Positions 1-8,870 are shown, counted from the first letter of the stretch. The stretch: DNA of 64,000 nt from Alkalihalobacillus sp. TS-13 (GCF_019720915.1 NZ_JAHKSI010000005.1:106590-170589); one strand, 5' to 3'. Numbers and translations: made by a program. The notes: a model not told the origin generated them from the letters alone.

Positions 1-536
1 AGGTACATTTCCAAAATCTGATCTTTTGAGTACTTCCGTTCCAACTTTACGGCTAAATAAGCTTCTTGAATCTTTCGCTTGATTGTCTTTTCCGGGGACA
101 AATATGTATTCTTCACGACTTGCTGGGTGATTGTACTGCCACCTTCAGAACCCCAGCCTTCTTTTAGGTTAGCTAGAGCTGCGCCGCCGATCCTTTTAAG
201 ATCCAACCCGAAGTGTTCTCTAAATCTAGCATCCTCTATCGCCATAAATGCTTGCTTTACGTGTTGGGGTACATTCTCGATGTTGATTGGAATACGATGC
301 TCACTACCTGCCAGCTCAGCGATCTTTTCGCCGTTCATATCATAAATCGTAGAAGAATTGGCATACTTCAATTCTTTTTCTGTCAAATCCGGAGCATCTT
401 GAATAAAGGCGAGTCCAGTCACTCCGCCTGCGACTAATATGATTAAAAAAACGAGGAAGGTCGAAAGAAATACTTTAAAATATCCTTTTTGACTCTTCGC
501 TTGTCTTGCTTGTTTCTTGTTTTGAAAACGGGACAT
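1..536 (-). CDS. Penicillin-binding protein 1A (class A), N-terminal part, cut by window edge
   Basis: Bifunctional peptidoglycan glycosyltransferase/transpeptidase; only the first ~178 residues are in the window. Reading the minus strand from ATG at 534-536 gives a basic cytoplasmic start (MSRFQNKKQARQAKSQKG), one membrane anchor (VFLSTFLVFLIILVAGGV) and then the GT51 glycosyltransferase start. The GT51 hallmarks are clear: AFMAIEDARFREHFG, which carries the catalytic Glu region, and GGSTITQQ. The reading frame is open to base 1. The transpeptidase domain must lie to the left of the window. A single N-terminal helix followed directly by GT51 is the usual ponA-type layout. The gene is transcribed away from the repeat-rich region at 0.56-1.1 kb, which must hold its promoter. 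No ribosome binding site could be singled out with confidence. Confidence 0.9.
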   Translation of the reverse strand, partial: MSRFQNKKQARQAKSQKGYFKVFLSTFLVFLIILVAGGVTGLAFIQDAPDLTEKELKYANSSTIYDMNGEKIAELAGSEHRIPINIENVPQHVKQAFMAIEDARFREHFGLDLKRIGGAALANLKEGWGSEGGSTITQQVVKNTYLSPEKTIKRKIQEAYLAVKLERKYSKDQILEMY

Positions 537-562
537 GATTGACACGACCTTTCTTTTTGAAA

Positions 563-809
563 GGCTTTGTTAAATCATACTGTTTGTTTCTGATTTAGTT
601 TGATTGAAGCGAAATTTTCGACACTCCTGCGGGAAAAGCTCGGAAGTAGGTAAATGCAATGAAGTGATGTCTAGCTCAGCGACCAGTCACACAGCCTCCT
701 CGTCAGTCCTCCAGTGACCTACGTGACTAAACGGGTCGCTTCCGCTTTTCTTGTGCCCGTGGAAAGGGAGTGAATTTCGCAATAATCAACAAGAAACTAT
801 AACAAAGCC
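563..809. mobile_element. MITE-like element, copy 1, with terminal inverted repeats and 9-bp target duplication
   Basis: The element begins GGCTTTGTTA and ends TAACAAAGCC, a perfect 10-bp terminal inverted repeat. It is flanked by identical 9-bp direct repeats TTTTTGAAA (554-562 and 810-818), as left by a transposase. It is about 247 bp and has no coding capacity. Inside are the landmarks shared with the copies at 33.1 and 51.6 kb: CGACACTCCTGCGGGAAAAG near one end and CGGAAAGGGAGTGAATTTC (with minor variation) near the other. It lies just upstream of the PBP1A gene and may influence its promoter. Confidence 0.75.
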
Positions 810-916
810 TTTTTGAAAAATAGTAGTATTGATTTGAAAGTACCCGGCAAATTCCAATTATAAACATTGGTGGAAATTGTCTGATTGTTTTGCAGAAAAA
901 GCCTTGTTCGTTTTCA

Positions 917-971
917 AAGTTGATTTTCTCGTAATTCACGACACTCTGTCTGGACAAAGCGATTCAGGCGA
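917..971. repeat. Degenerate fragment of the MITE-like repeat
   Basis: About 55 bp resembles the left internal part of the MITE at 563-809: TAATTCACGACACTCTG, then a sequence close to CGGGAAAAGCGAGTCAGGCG. No terminal repeats remain. It is probably a relic of an older insertion. Confidence 0.45.
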
Positions 972-990
972 AAAAGATCCCAAAAGGAAA

Positions 991-1132
991 CTGTAACAGA
1001 CACGAGAGACGTTATTTATGACAAAAGCAGTCTTTCATAATTTTAACGGACATCAGAAACGTTATCTGTGGACAAAACAGCTGTTTTTCCGTATTTTTTA
1101 TGAGATAGGGTCCATGGTGTCCGTTAAAAGTT
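991..1132. repeat. GGACACCAGAGACG palindromic repeat array A
   Basis: There are two forward copies of an AACGGACACCAGAGACGTTAT-like motif (near 993 and 1043) and one inverted copy (CCATGGTGTCCGTTA, near 1111). The RNA could fold into a long hairpin. Related arrays lie at 4040-4228 and 45862-46050, with a lone copy near 51494. A short open frame across this array is not a credible gene. Confidence 0.65.
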
Positions 1133-1243
1133 TTCGCCAGAGTGAATTTTGCGAAGAAAAACCGGTGATTAAAGAGAAGCTCGCGTTTATTTATGAGAAG
1201 AGAGGGTAATCTAAAATGATGATAGTTAGAAGGGGGAACATGC

Positions 1244-2362
1244 ATGATCGAGTTCAAACAAGTCAGTAAAACCTTCCCCGATGGATTCCAAGCGTTGAAA
1301 AACATCAACCTTCATATCAACAAGGGAGAGCTGGTGACGTTGATCGGCCCGAGTGGGTGCGGAAAAACGACTACGATGAAAATGATCAATCGCTTATTGG
1401 AACCTAGCAGCGGGGAGATACATGTGGATGGGGAGAATATCAAAAATCAGAATCCCGTCCAGCTTAGAAGAAATATCGGTTATGTTATCCAGCAAATCGG
1501 TCTATTTCCTCATATGACCATAGAAGATAATGTGGCCCTTGTACCGAAAATGAAAGGATGGTCTAAAGATAAATACATACGTCGAGTAGATGAACTCCTG
1601 GACCTTGTCGGACTTGAGCCAAAAGTATTTAAAAAACGATATCCTTCTGAATTGAGCGGTGGTCAACAACAGCGTATCGGGGTCATAAGAGCCTTAGCTG
1701 CTGAACCGCCTGTCGTGCTCATGGATGAACCATTCAGTGCATTGGACCCTATCAGTAGGGAGCAATTGCAGGATGAACTTGTAGCGTTGCAGGATAACAT
1801 CCACAAGACGATCGTATTTGTTACACATGATATGGACGAAGCCCTGAAGATCGCAGACAGGATCGCGATCATGGATAGTGGTGAAATCATACAATTAGAT
1901 ACACCTGATCAAATATTGAGGCACCCTGCCAATCAATTCGTAGAAGAGTTCATTGGGGAAGAGCGGATGAATAAAGAGATTGGTGGAAAGACTGCAAAAT
2001 CCTTAATGCTCTCCAAAGTTGCGACCGTCAAACCGAACCGTGGACTTGCGGAAGCCTTACAAATCATGAAAACATATTCGGTCGATAGTCTGATGGTTAC
2101 GAGCAGTAAAGACGTACTTGAAGGTGTGTTGGAGCTTTCAGTTTTGGAAGCGCATTATGGTGAGGAAACCAAAATAGTTGAAAACATCATGTCACAAGTT
2201 TCGCATTTTGTAACACCCGAAGCCCTTTATACTGACATTGCAGAAATCTTCGCAAAACATCAGGTCAAGACCATCCCAGTACTTAAAGAAGGCAAGCTAG
2301 CGGGTTTGATAACAAAGTCAAGCATGATGAGAGGACTTGCCGGAATGAAACAAACCGTATAG
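1244..2362 (+). CDS. Osmoprotectant (betaine/carnitine/choline) ABC transporter, ATP-binding subunit
   Basis: Cytoplasmic ATPase of an OpuC/OpuB-type importer for quaternary-ammonium osmolytes. The 372 residues contain Walker A GPSGCGKTTT (about residue 36), signature LSGGQQQR, Walker B VVLMDEPFSALD and a switch His in VTHDMDEA. A C-terminal pair of CBS domains (about 255-372) follows, as in OpuCA, where such domains sense ionic strength. The ATG at 1244 is preceded by AGAAGGGGG. The permease gene begins 15 bp after the stop, and the binding protein follows it, so this is a three-gene operon. OpuC and OpuB of B. subtilis have two permeases; only one is encoded here. Assignment to the family is firm. 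The exact substrate is inferred. Confidence 0.92.
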   Translation: MIEFKQVSKTFPDGFQALKNINLHINKGELVTLIGPSGCGKTTTMKMINRLLEPSSGEIHVDGENIKNQNPVQLRRNIGYVIQQIGLFPHMTIEDNVALVPKMKGWSKDKYIRRVDELLDLVGLEPKVFKKRYPSELSGGQQQRIGVIRALAAEPPVVLMDEPFSALDPISREQLQDELVALQDNIHKTIVFVTHDMDEALKIADRIAIMDSGEIIQLDTPDQILRHPANQFVEEFIGEERMNKEIGGKTAKSLMLSKVATVKPNRGLAEALQIMKTYSVDSLMVTSSKDVLEGVLELSVLEAHYGEETKIVENIMSQVSHFVTPEALYTDIAEIFAKHQVKTIPVLKEGKLAGLITKSSMMRGLAGMKQTV

Positions 2363-2377
2363 AAATGAGGTATTTCA

Positions 2378-3028
2378 TTGGACTGGAACAGTTTTATAAA
2401 CACATTCATTAATAGATGGCCGACTATTCTTACGGCACTTGAAGAGCATTTATATCTCTCGTTCGTTTCAATTTTGATAGGAATTTTGATTTCTGTACCA
2501 TTGGGGATTATCATCTCCAGATTGAAAAAAATCGCAGAAATCGTCATCGGGATCACAGCCATTTTCCAAACCATCCCAAGCTTAGCCTTATTCGGGTTTC
2601 TCCTTCCGGTTTTTGGAATAGGGAGCACGCCAGCGATCATTGCATTGATGATCTATGCACTTTTACCGATTTTAAGAAATACATACACAGGGATTGTTGG
2701 TGTCGACGATGCTTTGATCCAGGCTGGTAAAGGAATGGGAATGACATCGTGGCAAATACTATGGAAAATCGAACTTCCTTTGGCCTTGCCTGTCATCATG
2801 GCAGGGATCCGAACAGCAACTGTATTGACAATCGGAGTTGCAACGCTGGCAACCTTCATTGGAGCTGGTGGTTTAGGTGATGTCATCTACAGAGGATTAA
2901 GTACATTGAATAACGAGCTGGTTTTAGCAGGTGCGATTCCAGCTGCATTGCTTGCGATCTTTTTTGACTCGATTTTGAAAGGTATTGAACGGATCGTTAC
3001 GCCAAAAGGGCTTAGAAAACAAGACTAG
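2378..3028 (+). CDS. Osmoprotectant ABC transporter permease (OpuCB/OpuCD type)
   Basis: Integral membrane subunit of 216 residues with about five to six hydrophobic segments and the BPD transport motif (QAGKGMGMTSWQILWKIELP), which docks to the ATPase. The start is TTG at 2378, preceded by AAATGAGG; no ATG gives a full-length protein. It sits between the ATPase and the substrate-binding protein. As the only permease gene in the operon, it would have to form a homodimer or pair with a permease encoded elsewhere. Length and sequence match OpuCB-like proteins. Confidence 0.9.
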   Translation: MDWNSFINTFINRWPTILTALEEHLYLSFVSILIGILISVPLGIIISRLKKIAEIVIGITAIFQTIPSLALFGFLLPVFGIGSTPAIIALMIYALLPILRNTYTGIVGVDDALIQAGKGMGMTSWQILWKIELPLALPVIMAGIRTATVLTIGVATLATFIGAGGLGDVIYRGLSTLNNELVLAGAIPAALLAIFFDSILKGIERIVTPKGLRKQD

Positions 3029-3037
3029 GAGGATATC

Positions 3038-3937
3038 ATGTTGAAAAAGACATTGTTACCGATATTACTATTGATGTTGATTATTGCTGGCTGTGGAGGC
3101 GGAGGAGCTGGAGGTGATACTCTGGTCATCTCCGGTAAGAAATGGACAGAGCAATATATCCTTCCTCATTTGATGGCTGAATATATCAAAGGCAACACGG
3201 ATTATGATGTACAAGTGAAAGAAGGTCTTGGAGAAGTTGATGTATTGACAAAGGCGATGGAAAGCGGAGATATCGACATGTATGTTGAGTATTCCGGGAC
3301 AGGTTATCTAGCTGTTCTTAAGGAAAAGTATAATCCTGATCAATCCCCTGAAGAGGTTTATGAAGCAACGAAAAAAGGATATAAGGAAGAAAAGGATATT
3401 GTATGGCTGCCCCCGCTAGGGTTCGAAAACAACTATGGGTTAGCGATGACGGAAGAAACCTATAATCAATTAGGTGTTAAAACAACGTCAGAACTAGCGA
3501 AAAAAAAATCTGATGACCTTGTTTTCGCAGCACCACCGGAATTCTATGAAAGACCGGATGGATATGATCCATATGTCAAAACATACGATCTTAACTTCAA
3601 AAGTAAGGAAAGTCTGGATCCGAACTTGATGTATAACGCAGTCAAGGATGGAGAGGTCGATCTCATTACGGCATTCACCACAGACGGACGAATTGAACGC
3701 TTTAACTTGAAAGTGTTGGAGGATGACAAGAACTTCTTCCCACCATACTATGCTGCACCAGTGATCCGCCAGGAAGCTTTGGATAAATTCCCTGAAGTCG
3801 AAAAAGTGATGAAGAACTTGGAAGGTAAGATTTCTTCAGAAGAAATGGCTGAAATGAATGCAAACGTAGACATCGATAACGAAGATCCACAACAAGTCGC
3901 AATCGACTTCCTGAAACAAAAAGGGCTGATTGATTAA
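3038..3937 (+). CDS. Osmoprotectant-binding lipoprotein (OpuCC/OsmF family)
   Basis: Extracytoplasmic substrate-binding lipoprotein for the importer encoded just upstream. The N-terminus is a lipoprotein signal, MLKKTLLPILLLMLIIAGC, with the lipobox at IIAGC and a glycine-rich linker after it. The mature protein (about 280 residues) has the OpuAC/QAT-family features: GKKWTEQYILPHLMAEY near the start, GEVDVLTKAM, and DMYVEYSGTGY. The start ATG at 3038 is preceded by AGGAGGATATC. It is the last gene of the operon and is followed by a strong terminator. Family is certain; ligand (glycine betaine, choline or carnitine) is not resolved. Confidence 0.9.
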   Translation: MLKKTLLPILLLMLIIAGCGGGGAGGDTLVISGKKWTEQYILPHLMAEYIKGNTDYDVQVKEGLGEVDVLTKAMESGDIDMYVEYSGTGYLAVLKEKYNPDQSPEEVYEATKKGYKEEKDIVWLPPLGFENNYGLAMTEETYNQLGVKTTSELAKKKSDDLVFAAPPEFYERPDGYDPYVKTYDLNFKSKESLDPNLMYNAVKDGEVDLITAFTTDGRIERFNLKVLEDDKNFFPPYYAAPVIRQEALDKFPEVEKVMKNLEGKISSEEMAEMNANVDIDNEDPQQVAIDFLKQKGLID

Positions 3938-3971
3938 GTTAACATCAACGGTCTGACACATATTTCAAATT

Positions 3972-4022
3972 AGGGCTGGTTCTAAACGTGAACTTTCATC
4001 AATGTTTGGAATCAGCCTTTTT
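3972..4022 (+). terminator. Rho-independent terminator after the osmoprotectant operon
   Basis: GGCTGGTTCTAAAC pairs with GTTTGGAATCAGCC around a loop, followed by TTTTTTGG. It lies 35 bp after the binding-protein stop. Confidence 0.8.
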
Positions 4023-4039
4023 TGGTTTTTCTTTAAGTC

Positions 4040-4228
4040 GTAACGGACACCAGAGACGTTATTTGTGACAAAAATGCTGTGTTTCAGGATTTAACGGACA
4101 CCAGGGACGTTATATGTCAACAAAAGAGCTGAATTATTATGGTTTTAACAAAATAAGCGCACTGGTGTCCGTTATTTTTTTAAAATGAACGATTTTGCGT
4201 AAAATAAGGGCTCCTGTGTCCGCTAAGG
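4040..4228. repeat. GGACACCAGAGACG palindromic repeat array B
   Basis: This is the best-formed copy. Two forward units (AACGGACACCAGAGACGTTA near 4041 and a variant near 4092) are followed by two inverted units (ACTGGTGTCCGTTAT near 4160 and CCTGTGTCCGCTAA near 4212). Units are spaced about 50 bp, so the whole 190 bp is roughly symmetric and could fold as a long imperfect hairpin. No gene is visible. The rest of 4229-4528 holds only the leader of the next gene. Confidence 0.7.
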
Positions 4229-4528
4229 TTCTTCTAAAACTTTTTAACAATGAGTCTTGAGAATTCCCCTATGCTCCGCACTTATGGGACAGCACCTCCT
4301 TCTTATCGAAACATACCTTTTTTCTTAAGTGGGATTGAGTCGTGCCTGGTGCAGTGTAATTGGTCTACTGATTATAGGGTATGGGGTAAATCGTTGGTAC
4401 TATGATTTTCAGATAGGACCTAAATAACATTTCTATCTATTGCTTGATTGTTTTCAACGAAAATTTCCTCGAAAATTGTAATTGAAAGAAAAATTAGACA
4501 ATTACTTTATTTTGGGGAGGCAACACGT

Positions 4529-5866
4529 ATGAAGAGAATCAGTTCAATTATTCTAAGCACAGCTTTGATCATTGGATTGTTTTTTGCAGCTCAATCCAAT
4601 CACCAGGCGCAGGCATCTTCGATCGAAATTGATGATGCTCTTACTAATGTGCTGAGTGCAGCGGGTAACCAGTTCATCGTCGAAGCGGTTATCACGTATG
4701 ACGCTATGCCGTCAGCTGAAGAAATTGAAGAACTTGAAGATTTCGGTTTGACAACAAAAACGTTCAAGAATCTGCCGATGGTCGCAATCCAAGGAACAAA
4801 ATTAGAAGTAGATTCATTATTGTCATCTGGAATCAATGCACTTTCAATCTTTTATAATAAAAATTTGGAGTATAAGCTTCGTGACAGTCGCCAATTGATT
4901 GGTACTGAGCAGGTATGGAATGACTTGGGGTATACCGGCGAGGGAACAACAGTCGCTGTCATCGATAGTGGAATAGACGCAACACACCCTGATCTTCCTC
5001 TAGGGGACAAAGTCGTCCAAAACGTAAAATTCTTAGTAGGGAATAGCTTGTTTTCTGACGGATCTGAGTCACTTTATTTAGAGAATGTAGCGAATACCGA
5101 TACATCCTCTGGTCACGGAACACACGTTGCAGGTACGATTGCAGGTAATGGTACATCAAGTGATGGGTTATACACGGGCGTCGCTCCTGATGCGAAACTT
5201 GTCGGACTAGGTACTGGGGAAGCGATCAGTGTACTCTGGGCGCTTGAAGCTTTTGATTATGTATTGGAAAACCAGGATGAATACAGTATCGACATCATCA
5301 GTAACAGCTGGGGAACGACAGGAGATTATTCTCCGAATGATCCGATCAATGTAGCGAGTAAGGCAGCCTATGATGCAGGGATGGTTGTAGCCTTTGCAGC
5401 TGGAAACGAAGGACCTGATAACGATACACTTAATCCTTATTCTGCAGCACCCTGGGTCATCTCAGTAGCTGCAGGAACAAAGGACAAACAACTAGCTGAT
5501 TTTTCTTCAAGAGGGATTCCAGGGGATGAGCTCATCCACCCGGATATTACCGCACCAGGTGTCGATATTGTTGCAGCGAAATCATCTACAGGATTAGTGA
5601 TGAACCTTCTTGGCACAACGACAGACATCACGTACATCGATGCAGCTCACCTTCCATATTACACGACTGCAAGCGGTACAAGCATGGCAACACCTCATAT
5701 ATCCGGAGTAGCAGCGTTGATGCTGGAAGCAAACTCTGGCTTAACGCCAGATGGCGTATTCGATGCACTCACCAATACAGCTGATCCTATGGATGGATAT
5801 GAACTTCATGAAGCAGGAGCAGGTTATGTAAATGCTTATGAAGCTGTAAAAGCTGTTGAAAAATAA
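4529..5866 (+). CDS. Secreted subtilisin-like serine protease (S8), first of a tandem pair
   Basis: Extracellular endopeptidase of 445 residues. It has a Sec signal peptide (MKRISSIILSTALIIGLF to about QAQA) and an I9-like propeptide of about 90 residues. The S8 catalytic domain carries Asp146 in AVIDSGIDATHPD, His196 in SSGHGTHVAGT, oxyanion Asn293 in AAGNEGP and nucleophile Ser385 in SGTSMATPH. ATG at 4529 was chosen over an in-frame start at 4448 because GGGGAGG lies 8 bp before it and it begins the signal peptide. The protein ends right after the catalytic domain, unlike its neighbour at 6094, with which it is near-identical through most of the catalytic region. A terminator separates them, so each likely has its own promoter. 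Substrate is unknown. Confidence 0.93.
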   Translation: MKRISSIILSTALIIGLFFAAQSNHQAQASSIEIDDALTNVLSAAGNQFIVEAVITYDAMPSAEEIEELEDFGLTTKTFKNLPMVAIQGTKLEVDSLLSSGINALSIFYNKNLEYKLRDSRQLIGTEQVWNDLGYTGEGTTVAVIDSGIDATHPDLPLGDKVVQNVKFLVGNSLFSDGSESLYLENVANTDTSSGHGTHVAGTIAGNGTSSDGLYTGVAPDAKLVGLGTGEAISVLWALEAFDYVLENQDEYSIDIISNSWGTTGDYSPNDPINVASKAAYDAGMVVAFAAGNEGPDNDTLNPYSAAPWVISVAAGTKDKQLADFSSRGIPGDELIHPDITAPGVDIVAAKSSTGLVMNLLGTTTDITYIDAAHLPYYTTASGTSMATPHISGVAALMLEANSGLTPDGVFDALTNTADPMDGYELHEAGAGYVNAYEAVKAVEK

Positions 5867-5882
5867 TCAAACATCAATACAA

Positions 5883-5917
5883 TGAGAGGCGCTTCATAAA
5901 ACTGCCTCTCTTTTTTA
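5883..5917 (+). terminator. Terminator after first subtilase
   Basis: GAGAGGC pairs with GCCTCTC across a short loop, followed by TTTTTT, starting 17 bp after the stop. Confidence 0.8.
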
Positions 5918-6093
5918 TACGGTAACCATGACTAATTTACCGTAATCATTCCTCCGCTATAACCAATTGACTACAGTATAAATAAACCATTAGACCAGTC
6001 TGATTTAAAACATACGGTGAATTGTAACTGTTTGTAATCTCTTGGAAAATGAAAGTATGAAAATATAAAAATATCAAAATCAGGAGGAATGAC

Positions 6094-7809
6094 ATGAAAA
6101 AAGTAAGCTTATGGATCCTTACTTTGGTCCTTATTTTAGCATATTCTTTATCAGGGGCAACGGATCAGGCTCGGGCTAATACAGTTGAAGTAGATGAAAC
6201 GCTCCAGAATATATTAGCGTCTACTAGTGAATCTACGATTGTTGAAGCCGTCATCACTTTCGAGAACATGCCGACAGATACACAAATAGAGAGTGTGAAA
6301 GCTCTTGGTCTGAAGACGAAAACATATAAAAATCTCCCGATGATCGCCATTAAAGGGACGAATACAGAAGTACAAAAAGTGTTGGAATCAGACCTGGATG
6401 CACTTTCTGTCTACTATAATAAGAGTTTGGAATACTTTCTTCGAGACAGCCGTGAACTTGTCGGGGCTGAACGTGTCTGGAATGATCTTGGCTACACAGG
6501 CGAAGGAACGACAGTGGCTGTAATAGACAGCGGGATAGATGCGACTCATCCGGATCTGCCTTTGGGAGAAAAAGTTGTACAAAATGTCAAATTTCTTTTA
6601 GGCAATCTATTTACAGATGAAGCTCTCTATTTAGAAGATGTGGCAAATACGGATACGTCTTCTGGGCACGGGACGCATGTCGCGGGTACCATTGCAGGAT
6701 CAGGAACAGCAAGTGATGGATTATATAAAGGGATCGCCCCGGATGCTAAATTAATAGGGCTTGGAACTGGAGAAGGGATCAACATTTTATGGTCCCTGGA
6801 AGCTTTTGATTATGTCCTGGAAAATCAAGAAAAATATGGGATCGATGTTATCAGTAACAGCTGGGGGACGACTGGTGAGTATTCACCTAACAATCCGGTG
6901 AATGTCGCAAGTAAAAAAGCCCATGATGCAGGGATGATTGTCACCTTTGCAGCAGGGAACGAAGGACCGGATGAAAACACCTTGAACCCGTATTCAGCTG
7001 CCCCCTGGGTCATATCAGTGGCTGCTGGAACAAAGGATAAAAAACTTGCTGACTTTTCTTCACGCGGCGTGCCAGGTGATGAAGTCCTACACCCGGATAT
7101 CACTGCACCAGGTGTGGATATCGTTGCAGCAAAATCATCAACAGGTTTAGTCATGAATTCATTAGGTTCTGTAACAGATGCCACTTATATCGAGCCTCAG
7201 CATCTCCCATACTATACGACAGCAAGCGGTACGAGTATGGCAACCCCTCATATCTCAGGCATTGTCGCCTTGATGAGAGAAGCGCAACCTGATTTACATC
7301 CGGATATCGTATTGGATATTTTACAAAGAACGGCCGAACCGATGGAAGGGTATCAATATCACGAGGTAGGTTCAGGTTATGTGAATGCATACGAAGCTGT
7401 AAAATCAGCTGAAAAAACCAACCCGAATATTGGTAAATATAAAGATAAGAAAACGGGCAAAACCTATGAGACTTACTTTGTTGAAGAAACATGGGAAGGA
7501 ACTCTCGGTGCAGGTGTCTCAGAAGCTGGAGCAGCATCGCATGACTACTATGATATTTCCCTTGATAATGATGCAGTCAGTCTGAAGGTACGGATCGATT
7601 GGACATCTCCAACTAATGATCTTGATCTAGAAGTCCGCGACCCAGCTGGTGAGCTTGCTGGTTCCTCTGGAAATGCAGTTTCTACGACAGAAGAAACCAC
7701 TATTCCTGAGGTTATCGACGGCACTTATACGGTTGATGTCATAGGATGGCTGAATACAATTGAGCAATATAATGGCACCTATACGATCGAAAAGATTTTA
7801 AAGAAGTAA
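6094..7809 (+). CDS. Secreted subtilisin-like serine protease (S8) with C-terminal PPC-like domain
   Basis: Paralogue of the protease just upstream, 571 residues. It has a signal peptide (MKKVSLWILTLVLILAYSLSG to about ARA), a propeptide and a complete catalytic set: Asp145 (AVIDSGID), His192 (GHGTHVAG), Asn289 (AAGNEGP) and Ser381 (SGTSMATPH). After the catalytic domain it carries about 125 extra residues. Their tail (DLDLEVRDPAGELAGSSG, then DGTYTVDVIGW) resembles a bacterial pre-peptidase C-terminal beta-sandwich, often used for substrate or surface binding. The start ATG follows AGGAGGAATGAC. The pair most likely arose by tandem duplication followed by gain or loss of the tail. Substrate is unknown. 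Confidence 0.93.
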   Translation: MKKVSLWILTLVLILAYSLSGATDQARANTVEVDETLQNILASTSESTIVEAVITFENMPTDTQIESVKALGLKTKTYKNLPMIAIKGTNTEVQKVLESDLDALSVYYNKSLEYFLRDSRELVGAERVWNDLGYTGEGTTVAVIDSGIDATHPDLPLGEKVVQNVKFLLGNLFTDEALYLEDVANTDTSSGHGTHVAGTIAGSGTASDGLYKGIAPDAKLIGLGTGEGINILWSLEAFDYVLENQEKYGIDVISNSWGTTGEYSPNNPVNVASKKAHDAGMIVTFAAGNEGPDENTLNPYSAAPWVISVAAGTKDKKLADFSSRGVPGDEVLHPDITAPGVDIVAAKSSTGLVMNSLGSVTDATYIEPQHLPYYTTASGTSMATPHISGIVALMREAQPDLHPDIVLDILQRTAEPMEGYQYHEVGSGYVNAYEAVKSAEKTNPNIGKYKDKKTGKTYETYFVEETWEGTLGAGVSEAGAASHDYYDISLDNDAVSLKVRIDWTSPTNDLDLEVRDPAGELAGSSGNAVSTTEETTIPEVIDGTYTVDVIGWLNTIEQYNGTYTIEKILKK

Positions 7810-7816
7810 TAACGAA

Positions 7817-7848
7817 GAAAGGGCTGACTTGTTCAGCCTTTTTCCTTT
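7817..7848 (+). terminator. Terminator after second subtilase
   Basis: GGCTGA CTTG TTCAGCC hairpin followed by TTTTTCC. Confidence 0.8.
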
Positions 7849-7975
7849 TCATACATATTCAGGGAATAAGTAGGCCTATATGGCTATTTGTCTCACTTTG
7901 CCGTCAGCACCCGACATAATTTGCTAAAATCAATAGAAGATTATAAATATTGGGACTTGAAAGGGGGTGAAGTAC

Positions 7976-8830
7976 GTGCGAATTCAAACCCTGATTGTTA
8001 AAGGGCTTATTGCGGGAGCATGTCTGTTAGTTCCATCTGAAGTTCTGGCGAACGACAATGGAAAACCAGATGAATTACCTGAACCTTTAGTAGGGGCAGA
8101 TAATCAAGCAGAAGAACGTAAAAATGAAAACGCTTCAAAAAACACTGATAATAATAATCGACAAAATGAAAATGCAGATCGTAATGGAAAACAGGAGTTA
8201 CCTGAACAAGCCAAAGCGGATCTTAAAAATGTCGATCAACCTCAGGAAAAAGGGAAATCGGTGCATGCGAATAAGGATGCAAAAGATAAGTCAGATGGGA
8301 ACGGTGTTTCTAAGATAAAGAAACAAACGAATAAACCAAGCCAGGACACTGATCAATCCGGAACCTCAGTACATAATGACCGTGGTGAAGACATTAACCC
8401 TTTAAAAGATACATCTTTTTCTGAACCAAAACAGAGAAAAGATGGACAACATCCATCAAAAGAGAAGCTGAATTCCAGAAACAATCTCACTTTGAAATCT
8501 GATGACAAACAAACGAATGCAGTTAGAGACACAGCAAAATCCAAGTCTAATCAGCAGCCATTGCCACAAGATGAAAGTCCAGCTGATACACCATTTGTGA
8601 TACATTCACAAACCGGATATAAACTATCAAAACAAAATCAAAATAAGGATGGATCTTCTAATACATCTGGAAATGGTTCTCTTTTCTATGCTTTATCTTT
8701 TTCAGGGACAGGTCCATTGGTCACACTTGATCGTGATTTCTTAGCTGAACATCGCAGAGAACATAATCAGTGGATCAATGCACCGCCTTCACCACCACCG
8801 AAATCCAGCCTTCTTCCTCATAGTGCTTAA
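7976..8830 (+). CDS. Secreted hydrophilic low-complexity protein, unknown function
   Basis: I do not recognise a known family. The protein has an N-terminal signal-like segment (MRIQTLIVKGLIAGACLLVPSE) ending near VLAND. About 200 very hydrophilic residues rich in Asn, Lys, Asp and Gln follow, and the tail (about 40 residues) is better ordered and ends PPSPPPKSSLLPHSA. There are no Cys residues outside the signal. GTG at 7976 is preferred over GTG at 7967 because AAAGGGGG (7960-7967) then has proper spacing. The next gene begins with a similar signal peptide and 'GNGK'-type sequence, so the two look like distant relatives or a functional pair. It is probably an extracellular, disordered protein. 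Confidence 0.7.
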   Translation: MRIQTLIVKGLIAGACLLVPSEVLANDNGKPDELPEPLVGADNQAEERKNENASKNTDNNNRQNENADRNGKQELPEQAKADLKNVDQPQEKGKSVHANKDAKDKSDGNGVSKIKKQTNKPSQDTDQSGTSVHNDRGEDINPLKDTSFSEPKQRKDGQHPSKEKLNSRNNLTLKSDDKQTNAVRDTAKSKSNQQPLPQDESPADTPFVIHSQTGYKLSKQNQNKDGSSNTSGNGSLFYALSFSGTGPLVTLDRDFLAEHRREHNQWINAPPSPPPKSSLLPHSA

Positions 8831-8870
8831 TGGATGAAAAATTTTAACTGAGAAGAAGGAGAGATTTTTA

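Noticed and set aside
1018-1209. Short plus-strand open frame of 63 codons
   Set aside because: It lies entirely in repeat array A and its border, with no ribosome binding site or protein-like composition.
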